Positions 31,476-44,400 of a stretch of 64,000 nt of DNA are shown one piece after another; the stretch's first letter is position 1, and every line of letters begins with the position of its first letter. The DNA is from Brachionus plicatilis (Eukaryota; Rotifera; Eurotatoria; Ploima; Brachionidae). The notes beneath the pieces were generated by a model. That model saw only the letters and a list, made by a program, of their open reading frames with translations, did not search any database and had not been told where the DNA came from. The position numbers and the translations under genes were made by a program. The DNA lies in NCBI GenBank assembly GCA_010279815.1, contig QEOQ01000041.1, positions 561,048 through 625,047 on the forward strand, given 5' to 3'.

Positions 31476-32228
31476 AGATCTCCTGGGACTTTTAAAAAAC
31501 ACTTTTGAGAGTCGTGAATGTAATCTATGGAAAAGCTTTACACAACTTATGTAAGGCCACATCTTGAGTTTGCTGTGCCGGTTTGGAATCCACCGAATAT
31601 GTCCGAAATTACACTGCTGGAGAGATTGCAGCGCCGAGCAACTAAAATACCGACTGCAAACAGAAATATAAGTTATGAGACAAGACTAGGACAAATGGAC
31701 TTGACTATTTTAGACTTGAGGAGGAAAAGAGGCGATCTAATTCAACTTTATAAGATAGTTAATCGCCTGGAGTACGTAGATTTATACCAAAAACAAAGTT
31801 TTAAGTGAAGCGCTGAAATAGTTGGACATGTTGCGTCAACGAGAGGACACACTCAAAAAGTCAGATTACAGAGTTTCACATCTCGTGAAATTAATGATTA
31901 CCATAAGTATAAAAACGCAAGAATCCACTTCTTTTCAAATCGAGTTGCAGTTTGGTGGAATCTATTACCAGCCTTTATTGTTGAGGCAAATAGCATGAAT
32001 AGGTTTAAAGCACGATTGGACGAATGGTTGTTGACAAATGGTACTACTACTACTAAAAAGATTTTTATCAGCTAATATTTTTCCATATGTTTTATTTTCT
32101 TTATTTATGTTTTTATCTTTTTATATGTTTCTTTCTACCTGACCCAAAATGAAAACCAGTGTTCGATACTCAGTGACATGTCACTAAAATCGAGCAATTA
32201 CGTTAAATAAAATCGCTCGACCAAAAAA
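31476..32228 (+). pseudogene. 5'-truncated CR1-like LINE fragment
   Basis: Begins within LLGLLKNTFESRECNLW, which aligns to the post-RT region of the LINE at 35935-38405 (LGMLKNTFESRDCELW). It continues (FAVPVWNPPNMSEITLLERL, RRKRGDLIQLYKIVN) and ends with WWNLLPAFIVEANSMNRFK near 31960 and a 3' UTR with TACTACTACTACTA at 32041. Stops and one frameshift near 31530 are present. It abuts the broken GEMIN8 copy, whose 5' part is missing exactly here. Confidence 0.85.
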
Positions 32229-32233
32229 CTATT

Positions 32234-32410
32234 AGGTTTGGAATTCGAAATAGATTCAGAGGTGTTTTAATTTTTTAATTAAAGTCGAGAATACTATGAC
32301 CAGAAATCCAAAATCTTGAAACAAACCTTCAAATGATTTATGACGAAAATTATGATTTGTACCAACCTATATATTGGCCAAGCTTTCCACTACGAATAAA
32401 ATTTTATTAA
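32234..32410 (+). pseudogene. truncated GEMIN8 duplicate
   Basis: The start (TTTGGAATTCGAAATAGATT) matches GEMIN8 exon 2 around LEFEIDSEV, then stops. After an internal deletion, 32311-32410 matches the end of exon 4 (IQNLETNLQMIYDENYDLY, YWPSFPLRIKFY). The following 3' UTR also matches (AAATTAAAACAACTTTTAT at 23225 and 32411). Exons 1 and 3 and most of exon 2 are absent, and in-frame stops are present. It lies tail-to-tail with the Ig gene. Confidence 0.88.
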
Positions 32411-32471
32411 ATTAAAACAACTTTTATTCAGCTAAATAAAAAAATCTAAATCTAAAATTTAAAAAAAAAAT

Positions 32472-35400
32472 TTAAAAAAATAATCTTGGTTTGTTAATCA
32501 TTATTTGTTTTGAATCTTGGCCAAATTTATTTTTAGCCACGCACTCATAAGCTCCATAATCATCTGGTTGAGAGGACTTTATACTCAAAATATCATTTTT
32601 TATTTCTACTCTGCTCGACATTGGTCGTCTGTCCACTCTTCTCCATTCAACTTCCGGTCGGGGTATGCCAGCTACTACTTGACACCTCACTGATGGAAAT
32701 TTTCTATAGGCATCAATAATGTCCTGGCTCGGACTCGTAATAACTCTGGGCTTCTCAACTCTATTTACTTCAATCCGACTATACTTTATATCATAATTAG
32801 TATCACTATAAAAAGCTTTGCATTCATAATCACCACGATCTTCAACTCTAATATTTTTTATATGCAAAAAATTATTATCAGGAATGTGTATTTCTTTTTC
32901 CAGATTCATTCCAACTTTTTTCCATTCATATTTTTTATATCCTGAAGATTTAACACCACATTCTAAAGTTGTATTTTCGCCTTGGTTTACAAATGTCATT
33001 GGCACTGACAATATGGTCAGTCTGCTCATTGCCAAATTGCTTGATCGACCATTCAATATATTTGAAACCTTACAGTGATAATTTCCCGCCGAACTTAAAT
33101 CAACTCGGCTAATTCGAAGTGTTTCTTCTTCTCCTATAAGTTTGTCTGATATAAACCATTCATATTTAAGATATTTTTGGTCAACATTCAAATTTTTGGA
33201 TAAGATATTACACTTGAATTCAATTGGATAGCCTTCATTCAATTTAGGGTCTTTGGGCTCTATTTCTATTTGGTAAATTTCCCTATTTTCTTCCACTTCC
33301 AAAATAACTGAATCATTTTTTTGCAATGGAAAATCATAGGCAACACATTTTATCTCTCCACTATGCTCTTTTTTAGCACCATTTATTCTCAATAGATCAT
33401 CATTGGCTCTAAAATTGGAATTTTTGCTCAAACCAATCAAAGTACCATTTAAAAACCATTCTATCCTTTTGTTCAAAACAGAAATTCCTTTTACATTACA
33501 CTTAATTTCGACATTATCGCCTTCTGCTAAAACAATTTTCTCATCAGATATGTCCACACTAAATTCTTCGAGTGCAGGCTTTTTTTCCTCGAGATCATAG
33601 ATTTTTGACTTTGTTTCGTATTTGTTCCTGGCACTACATTTATACAATCCGTAAATATCAATGTCATTTTTGTTTATAAGAATTTCAATGTGATTGTCCA
33701 GATATTTGCCAATGGTATATTTTTTCAAGTCTCTGTCGACTTTAGTCCATTCTAATTCTGGAGTAGGATATCCATTACTGACAAAGCATTCAATGATGTA
33801 CTTGTCCTTATCCTCATTGAATTCTGTGTAAATCTCAATCGGCTCATATTTTTCTACTAAAATGTCCACATAATCCTTGACCTGCTGTACATTGGCATTG
33901 CCAAATATGTTCATGCATGAATATCGCCCAGTGTGAGTTGGCTGAATGTTTGTTATGGTAATCTTGGAGCCGTCTTTGGATATCGAATGATATTCTGAAT
34001 TCAAAGAACCCCCTTCCAAAAACCAGTTTGTCTGAACAGCTGCCTCATTTGACTTTATCAAGCATTCCAAGGTTACATTATCATTTTGTTTAAGAATTAT
34101 TTTTTTATTTTCAATCAAACTATCTGATTTTATTTCGGTTTCTATTTTTTGTTTTTTATCTTCGAAAACGTCAACATTGACTTTGGCAATGTTGCTTTTG
34201 AGATTTGTGTCAAACGCCTGACAAGTGTACAACCCTGCATCCTGTAACGATGTTATGGTCAAATTTAAGCTTCCTTGTTTATCTATGATCAAAAAGTTGC
34301 TCTCTCTCACCGGGGTTCCATCTTTTCTCCACTCAAACTCTACGTTTTGTAAATTACCATTGTCTCTAAGTGGTTCTAACGAGCAAAACATTTCAATCGT
34401 TTCACCAATGGATAGATTGGAAATTTTTGGATAAGTATCCACAAAAAGAGCTTTGTGTTGGTTCATTCGAATAACTGCAGTATCTTCAACAAAATGACCT
34501 TTTTTGCTTATTGCTCTACAAGTAACTACCCCATGCAATACTTGGCTGGCGTTTGTTACAAAAAGTTTTTCCCGAGCTGGTACCAAATTACTATAAGAGC
34601 TTACATCTTTGTCATTTATCAACCACTGAATGTTCTGAATCAAATTTTGATCATAGTCATAATTTGGATAAGTTTTGCAGGAAATAATAGTAATTTGACC
34701 ATCTTGAAGCTCAAAATATTTTCTCGTTAGTCTTACTTGTATTTGGTTTTCATTTTTGGACTTAATGGTAACATTAAAAGTTTTTGTTTCAGATTCTGTT
34801 GAAATTGAGCACAAATAGCTTCCTGTATTATAGTAATCAAAATCTCGAATTTGCATTAGTCCATCTTTGCGAACCATTTTTTTGGGCCATGCTATTTTAT
34901 CAGCCCTGTGCCAAAAAATGCTCACAACCTTTTTAATTTAAATATATTTATTATTGAAAAGTAATTATTTCAAATGATTGAAATTAGGATTAAAAATATG
35001 TTGAGAATTTATTGACAAAAAATTGTAAGTTAAATCATCGAGAAACACTATGTAATTGTAAAAGTTCTCAAAAAAAATCTTTTCTAATAAAAATATCAAA
35101 AATATGAATATTTTCATTAAATAATTTTTATCTTAAATCTTATCAATGGCAATCTAAAAATAAAAATTAACAATAATATTGATTTTAAAAAATTTTAATT
35201 TTTTTTAAAACTTCTTTGATATATTTATTTATTGGAAATCAAAATTTTTAACTTATTTGTTCTCTATTTTTTATTAAATCCTGATTATGACCTGTTATAA
35301 TAAAAATATCCAAAAAAATTAACAGAACCGCTAGCATATCGAACTCAATGTTGACAGCTTTAAAGCAGTCTTTGAATGCTGGATGAGCAGCTACAGTCAA

Positions 35401-38400
35401 AACGACTAATACTATTACTATTAAAATTAATTTATTTTCATTTAATCAATTAAATGAAAATAAAAATATTAATCAAAAATATCCTCTAAATATAATAGGT
35501 CTTCTACAGGAATAACAAAAAAAATTCTGTGTTCTGTTTTTATACCAAAAATAAAATATAATAAATTAATAATTAATTATTGATTGAAATTTATAGAATT
35601 TCACTTTATATTTAATGTTAAACACATTTTTTGATTGCAAACAAATATAATAATCAATTGAAATGTGTTTCAAAATTTTGGGTTTATTCAGTTATGGCTC
35701 TCAATCGTTAATTAAATTATTGGTATCCTAAATGTAAAAATGCTTATCTAAAATGTTTGAAAAATTACTTATTTCTACACAAAATAAATCTAGTAATAGC
35801 CTACTTTTAAATTCAGTCGATGACATCTATTTTCTTTTTACTAATCAAATTTATGAACTGATTGAAAAATTTCATTTTTTTATAAAATATTTACTTTTTT
35901 TTTAACTTTTGGATTTTTATTATTTTTATTAGTTCTATTGACCATGAATTTATCGACTTGCTGAACGACAACTTTTTACAACAAATCATCGACTTCCCGA
36001 CTTTCAAGTTTAACGAACAGACAGAGCCTGTAAACACACTTGATTTAGTCATCACGAATGACATTGAACGCATCGACTTTATAGATAGAGGTCCGCCTTT
36101 GGGACACACCCCAGCTGGCCGAGGTCATTTCCTTATTCATTTTGACTTTATTCTTAAAGATCCCTGTGAAACAGAGTTCTTAAGAGATATTTATATTTAT
36201 AAAAAGGGACGTTATAAAGAAATGAGAGACTTTCTAGCCAACAAAGACTGGACCAACATGTTCAAGAGTAAAGGGGCCGATGAGTGTTACGAACTATTTA
36301 TCAATGTCTATAAAGAAGCATGTGATTTATTCATACCCAAGTCCAAATCTACTAACTTTAGAAAAACTCAGCCATGGATAGACCGAGATGCTGCTAAAGC
36401 AATAAGACAAAAACATTCATTTTTCTACTCGAATAAATTTAGACGCGATGCTAATTCAAAGAAACAGTTTAATAAGCTTTGTAAAGAGGTAAAAAAGCAA
36501 ATTAAAAGATCAATGAGAGACTACGAGCGAGAACTGGTCCTAAAAGCTAAACATGCCCCAAAATTGCTATACTCATATGTAAAAAAGAAAAAAAATGTTA
36601 AACCTCAACTCAGAGCCCTAAAAAACTGTGCAGGACAGCTAATAACAGACGGTAAAACCATGGCTGAAATGCTCAACGATCAGTTTAAATCGGTTTTCGT
36701 GATCGAAACTAATACAGTAATGCCAACTTTTGAAGATAAATCTGCTAATATTTGCGATGAATCTATTTGGCACTCAGCGTCTTCCGCAAATAAAATTTTA
36801 GCCCTACTCCTGAAACTCGATGGCTCTAAAGCCACTGGTGACGATGGAGTACACCCACTGGTCCTAAAAAGTGCTGCCGAAGGATTTGTCACGCCACTTA
36901 AGATTATATTTGACAAAAGTTATCAAACTGGTATTGTGCCGAAACTTTGGAGATTAGCAAACGTCTCACCAATATTTAAAAACGGCTGAAAGCAAGATCC
37001 AGCAAACTACAGACCAGTTTCACTGACGTCGATCACATGCAAACTTTTTGAAATAATTTTGAGAGATATCTTAGTCGATTATTTAACGTCAAACAAGCTC
37101 TTATGTGACGAACAATCAGGATTCGTCCCTAAAAAATCCTGCCTTACCAATCTACTAGAGACACTAGACATAATTACAAATGAAATCGCCAAAGGAAGGC
37201 CACTGTGTGTAGTATACTTAGACTTTGCCAAAGCATTTGATAAAGTTCCTCATAAAAGGCTAATACATAAGCTTCAAGCATATGGCATACGTGGCAAATA
37301 CTTGGAATGGATTGAGAATTTTCTACATGAGCGAAAACAACGAGTTGTACTAGGCAATAATCAGTCAAATTGGACTGAAGTGACCAGTGGTGTTCCGCAA
37401 GGCTCTGTCTTAGGCCCGATTCTTTTCATCATTTTCATTAATGACTTACCAAGCGTTGTACGAAATCTCTTCAAAATGTACGCAGACGACTCAAAAATTA
37501 TAGCTGATGTGCTGACCAACGAAAACCGTTTAATCCTTCAACAAGATATTGATAATGTAACAAAATGGTGTGAAACTTGGTGTATGGAACTTAACTGTAA
37601 AAAATGCAAGCTCATTCACTTTGGCAATTCTCAAGTGGTCAAAAAGGTTGAACAAACATACAACATGGATTTTAAGGGCAAAATTACTGCTTTAGAACTG
37701 AGCGAGTCGGAACGAGATCTTGGAATTCAAGTTCAGCCTGATCTTAAATGGAAAGAGCACACTCAAATCTGTGTCAATAAGGCATCTCGGGTTCTCGGAA
37801 TGCTCAAAAACACCTTTGAAAGCCGAGACTGCGAGCTTTGGTCTAATTTATTCAAAACTTTCGTAAGGCCACACTTAGAGTTTGCAGTGTCAGCCTGGTC
37901 CCCTCCCAACACGGCCGAGATCATGCTCCTCGAAAAAGTTCAACAAAGAGCCACGAGAATCCCCGCCAAGCACTTCAACTTAAACTACGACGAAAGATTG
38001 AAGAACATGAAACTAACAACTCTCGAGCTAAGAAGAAAACGAGGTGATCTCATTCAATTCTACAAATTTGTTAACCAAGTCGATGCCCTTAACTTACTAA
38101 ATAAACCTTTGCCTAGAGATAGCTTACTACTACAAGGGCCTTCATCGTCTACAAGAGGCAACAGTAAGAGAGTGAGATCCCAAAGCTTCAACGCGAGAGA
38201 GAGAAACGATTTTTGTTCATCAGTCAGTGCTAGACTTAACTTTTTCACAAACAGAACAAGCAAGTGGTGGAATAAATTACCTAATGACATAGTCGTAGCA
38301 AAATCGGTCAACTCGTTTAAAGCAAAGCTAGACAAATGGCTGGAATCGAAAGAGTCAAAACTAATTTAAATTAATTTAAAGAAAGAAAAGAAAAAGGAAA

Positions 38401-41400
38401 AAAGGAAAANNNNNNNNNNNNNNNNNNNNNNNNNNNNNNNNNNNNNNNNNNNNNNNNNNNNNNNNNNNNNNNNNNNNNNNNNNNNNNNNNNNNNNNNNNN
38501 NNNNNNNNNNNNNNNNNNNNNNNNNNNNNNNNNNNNNNNNNNNNNNNNNNNNNNNNNNNNNNNNNNNNNNNNNNNNNNNNNNNNNNNNNNNNNNNNNNNN
38601 NNNNNNNNNNNNNNNNNNNNNNNNNNNNNNNNNNNNNNNNNNNNNNNNNNNNNNNNNNNNNNNNNNNNNNNNNNNNNNNNNNNNNNNNNNNNNNNNNNNN
38701 NNNNNNNNNNNNNNNNNNNNNNNNNNNNNNNNNNNNNNNNNNNNNNNNNNNNNNNNNNNNNNNNNNNNNNNNNNNNNNNNNNNNNNNNNNNNNNNNNNNN
38801 NNNNNNNNNNNNNNNNNNNNNNNNNNNNNNNNNNNNNNNNNNNNNNNNNNNNNNNNNNNNNNNNNNNNNNNNNNNNNNNNNNNNNNNNNNNNNNNNNNNN
38901 NNNNNNNNNNNNNNNNNNNNNNNNNNNNNNNNNNNNNNNNNNNNNNNNNNNNNAATAAATCTAGTAATAGCCTACTTTTAAATTCAGTCGATGACATCTA
39001 TTTTCTTTTTACTAATCAAATTTATGAACTGATTGAAAAATTTCATTTTTTTATAAAATATTTACTTTTTTTTTAACTTTTGGATTTTTATTATTTTGTC
39101 GGCAAAAAAAATATTTATTCTAATTATGTAAAAGCATTAGGAAAAAAATATTAAATTACTTGAGTTTTTTCATTTGGTAAACTGCATTCCAAATCTAAAT
39201 TATCTCCTAAATCGAGATTCAATATTGTGTTAGTGTTCACAATTTCCTTTCTAATTAAAAGATCTGAGTTGATTGATGGCAATGTTTTAAAAATTCTAGC
39301 GGTAGTTGTTGTTGTTGTGGTTGTTGTAGTTGTGGTTGATGTAGTGGTAGTTGATGTAGTGGTACTTGCTGTAGTGGTAGTTGATGTAGTGGTACTTGTT
39401 GTAGTGGTAGTATATAAAGGGGTAGTTGTTGTAGGGTTAGTAGATGATGTCAAAGTTATAGTATTAGATTCTTCTGATTCAGTCTCTAATCTAGTGGTTT
39501 CGATTGAAGCTTCTCTTGTAGAATAAAAAGAGCTGGATTCATTTTCGATTTCTGTAGATGCTACTGATTCTGTTAAGATAGTGTCTGTAGATAAATATTC
39601 TGGGGACGAATTTGAACCCGAATATTGAAAGGTATTTAAATTTGTAGTTGTTTTGTACACTTCATTCGTAATACTGACTGGCTTATGAGGAGTTTTACCT
39701 ATTGGCAAATTTATTTCACTAATTTTTGTTTCAAATTTATTTTCAGCCACACATTCAAAATTTATTATATCGTTGGTATCAGTTTTGTTCAAAACAAGTT
39801 GAACGCCTCCAAACGAAATTTCATTTTGAATAAAAGTTACTGCTGAGTTGTTATTTTTTGTAGTCCATTTAAGTTTTGGCTCAGGAAAGCCTTCTGAAAT
39901 GCAATCTACAGCTAGCTGATACTCTAAATCTTTGATATAAACCTGTAGGTCAATTGGTTCATATCTTTCAACTTCTATTATAATGTAATCCCTTACAGAA
40001 TCAACTTTGGAATCATTTGAGTTAGCCAAGCAAATGTATTTTGCAGAATCACCTAAATTTGCATTTAAAATTTTAAAAGTTGAATTCCATGAAATATGAA
40101 AATCCGAAGATCCGGAAATAATTTTCTCCGAAACCCATCTAGATTGAATTTTGTGATTTTTTATTTCGTTTGTCATACAATTTACGGTCAGATTATCACC
40201 TTGTTTAATTTTAATTGTTTTGTTGTTAATACCAATATTTGATTCAAATTTTATTTTTATTTCAATTTTTTCATAAACCTGCATTAGTATTTCATCTCTA
40301 TTGCTAATTTGAATATTTTTAGCATCTTTAGCTTGGCAAGAATAAAAACCAGAATCGTCTACTGATGACACATTAAATTGAAGAGTTCCATTTCTTGAGT
40401 CTTGTTCTATTAGTTTTCCATCTTTAAACCAATTATAAAAAAATTGCTGGACCCATAAATTTATTTTGTTTTTGATAACGCAATTGAATACTGCCAAAGA
40501 ACCAGTCGTTAGATTATTTTTATTAAGAGTTACTTCTACTAAAGGTTCCAGATCATATGCGTAGACCAAAAGCGCACTTGATTCAGCTTTTTTGTTCTCG
40601 TAGCCGACTGCCTGACAAGTAATATAACCATTTAAGTCTACACTAGGGTTTCGAATTTGCAATAAATTGCCAAAACTGTAGAAATTTGGATGATTTGAAA
40701 TCTCTCTTCCATTAAATAGCCAAATTATTTTTGGCTTTGGATATCCATTGGTAAAGCAAGTGACAGTTATTCTTTTTTCATTATCCAAATCGATTATTTT
40801 GGTATTTATTTCAGCTGTTGCTCGTTCAGGTTTTCCTATTGAAATTTTTTATAAAATTTATTATTTATTAATTATTTCATTAAGCTTACTCTTAACTAGA
40901 AGGTTAACTATGACACTTTCTGTTTTCATATCATTATTGTTTTCTATTTTGCATTCATATTGACCTTCATTTTTAAAATCCAAATTTTCTATTTTTAAAA
41001 TGTTGTCAATGGCTTTGACGTTCGGTAAAAAATCTTTTTTAAATTTAGCTTCCCAATTGTATGTTAAATCATCCTTGTTAAATAACAAATTTAAAAAATA
41101 ATTCAATCAAGAATTAAATATTGAAAATAATTTAAACAATACTTCCAGAATTAAACTTGTCGTAATTCAAACTAAAAAATGGCTAACTTTTGATTGATAT
41201 ATCAATTTATGTTGCATATTTTGAAAAACTTTTGAAATTTTTTAATAATTTAATAATTTTTGATTTTTATTCCATTAGGAAATTGAATAAGAATGTTATT
41301 AAATTTTTTTTGAACAAGTTCTTATGCTAAATAATTTAACCTTTGAGCTTTTTTAGTTTAAAATAAACTGTAATTTAAATTCTTGATGAACACGCAACTG

Positions 41401-44400
41401 AATAAGCATAGTAAGAGTGTGCTGTTGAGTTTTAAAAAAAAGCTGTTTTGATTTAAGATTTTACTTTTAATTTAAAATCATAAAATGTGTGTTTTTCAAG
41501 TTATGTGGTCATCAGTAATTCAGTGTTTAGTATTTAGAGAGCCCTAAATATAATTAAATATTTTTTTATTTAATTCAATTTTTTTAAAAGGCAACTTCAC
41601 ATTACCATAAATTTTTGAGACTTAACATCAAAAATTTTGCTGATTTAATTCTTTTTAAAACAGTACCTCAACGATAAGTGATCAATTTTTATTTAAATTA
41701 CTAAAATTTGTTTATAATACTATATAGATTTTTTCTTAGAAATAAAAAATCAATGTAATAAAGGTTTAAATTTTAAAAAATTTGAACTTGAATTAATTTT
41801 TTTTTTGGAATTTTCATATTTAAATTTAAAAAATAGTAAAGTATTAAATTAAAAATAAATATAGTTTTTTGTTTTTGAGAACTAAAAACTTTTTAAATTT
41901 AATTCATAAGAATCATTTTAAATTATGGTAAATTTGATACAAGAAATTCAATTTAAATCTTAAATCTTTATTCTAAGAATTCTCTATAAGTGCAACAGAT
42001 AGAAAAATCTGCTTTCATCCTTTGTTAAAGTCTATTGATGTGTTTCTGAAAATTATCGAAAATTTTAAATATGCAGAAAATTAGGTTTTTGCTTAATTTG
42101 AAGATATTTTTTGCAGAATACTTGAAACGATGCAACAATATTTTGTGATTCTTCAAAAGGATTTTTTTAGAATAACTTTTTAAGAAACATTTTTTTGGGG
42201 GGTTTCTATGACGGATTATCAGTCAGTAATGAAAAACTAAATACAACTGGAATTATTAATTTAGATCACTTATTTAATTCATTTTTTTTTTTAAAATACC
42301 TTATTTAAATGGTTAAATGAATTGCATATTATTTCAATATTTGATCCAGTATGAAACTCGTACTTGACACTGCTGTTAATGCTTAAAGTCCAATTGGTAA
42401 TAACTGGAACAAAAGTTGTAGTTGCAATTGAAGTAGTACTAGTAGTGACAGTAGTCGTTGTTTGAGTTTGGATTTGATTGGGACCTTGGAATACAATTTA
42501 ATTTATTTATTTAATTTTTTGAATGATCAATACCAAAGTGAAATTCTTGCTGAACATTTTCTAAATCATTATCAGCGGTACATTTAAAAGTGCCAATGTT
42601 ATCTTTATTGGTTTGATCTATTGAAATTGAATGAAGAAAAAAAGTTTTCATCTCTTCAATTAGATTATCTATTTCAAGTCCATCTTTTGTCCAACTGATT
42701 TTGGGACTTGGCAAACCTTGAACTACATTACAATCAAGTCTAAGAATATTTTTCAAATATGATGTATTTATTTCTATTATTAATGGTTCATATTTGACAG
42801 CATAAACATTAATAGCATATCTCAATTCTTTTTCAACTTGAGGTATCTTTACCACACATTCATAATTTCCAGATTGGTTTTGCAAAATACTATTTAAAAA
42901 AAGTTCTTTTCCAAATTTTTGCGATAGACCATTTAATGTGCTATTAATATTCCAATGTACTTGGCTATCATCAGCTTCAGCTTCACATTTCAAATTTACA
43001 CTATCCGATTCCTTAACTACCAATTTAGAATTATTATAATCTATTTTATGATTAGATATGATGGTGATTGAATTCGGATTTGGAATAACTTTGATATTTG
43101 AATTGGATGGCTCACTTTTTCTGTCACCATCGAACACTTGGCAACTGTAGAGCCCACTTTCATTCAGTGATTTAGTTCTAAAATTAAATTGACGCTGATT
43201 GAAGTCATTTAAAATGATGCTATCTTTTGACCAAACATATGTTAAGTTTTCCAAATCACCAATATTTGGCTGAATAATATCACAACTTAAATTAATATCT
43301 GATCCAATTTGAACAATGGACTCTTGTGGTTGAATTTTGAGCAAAATTCTGTTATCGTTTACAAAAATTAGTGCGCTATCTTCAGCAAAAATGTTGTCTT
43401 TGCCAATTGCTCGACATGTTACTTCACCATTTGTATTTTCATTTGCATTTTTGATTAACAATACATTATTAAAAGTTTCAAAATTTTTTGTGTCATTTAT
43501 TAATTCATTTTTGAATAACCAAGTGATATTTGGCTTGGGATATCCGGTAACCGTGCATTCAATTGTCTTATTTTGGCCATATAATAGTTCTATATTATTA
43601 TCATCTAGTTTAGCTGTAGGATCTATTATCGCTCCTGAAAAAAAAAAATTAAATAGAAATAAAGGAAATAAAAAGACGTATGATAAAAGATTACATGAGA
43701 ATTGAAAGATCATTTTAATTGAATTTGGTTTTATTTAAATCATAATTTTAAAAGATCTAGATATTTCAACCTAAAATGTGGTGTACAGTGGCGTAGCCAG
43801 AAGTTTAAACATACTATGGCGAATAAGTATCCTCTAAATGAGTTTCTTGGGTTGTATTCATAATAAATATATTTTCTTAGTCTAAATAGCTTATTTTTTC
43901 AAAATTAATAAATTGGATCATATAAAAAATAAGAGAATTAAGTTTTTCACGAAAATTTAGATATATAAATATTGAAACAGCTACATTCAATTCTTTTTTT
44001 CAAAGCTTTTTTTAAAAGCTTTTTTTAAAAGTCAAAAATTAACTTTAAAATGTGCAAAAGTCAAAGTCAAACATGCCTTTTGAAATTACATTCTTAAGAG
44101 CCAAATCTGACTTTGACTTCTGACTAACTCTGCTTTTTTTTGACCAGACATCCTTTTGGTATACCACAAGGATTTGTTTTTGAAACCTTGCTTTTTATCA
44201 TTTACATAAACTATCTATCAGAGAAAATTTATGCGAATGATATGAAAACTTACAAAATCAAGGATATCTCTCCAAAAAGATATCAACTTGTTAAACTAAT
44301 GATGTTCATTAATGGTAATGATGTAGTACTTGGAAAATGAGTTTGAATAGTAAGAAACGTAATGTAATGCATACTGGTAAATAGCTTATTTGGTCTATTT

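Noticed and set aside
38371..38997. 208-aa frame dominated by X
   Set aside because: It consists of translated Ns in the assembly gap.
39227..39526. Plus-strand Val-rich frame of 99 aa
   Set aside because: It is the reverse complement of the Thr-rich linker in exon 17 of the Ig gene.
43793..43810. CAGTGGCGTAGCCAG, similar to tips of some DNA transposons
   Set aside because: No inverted partner or target duplication was found in the intron, so an element cannot be delimited.
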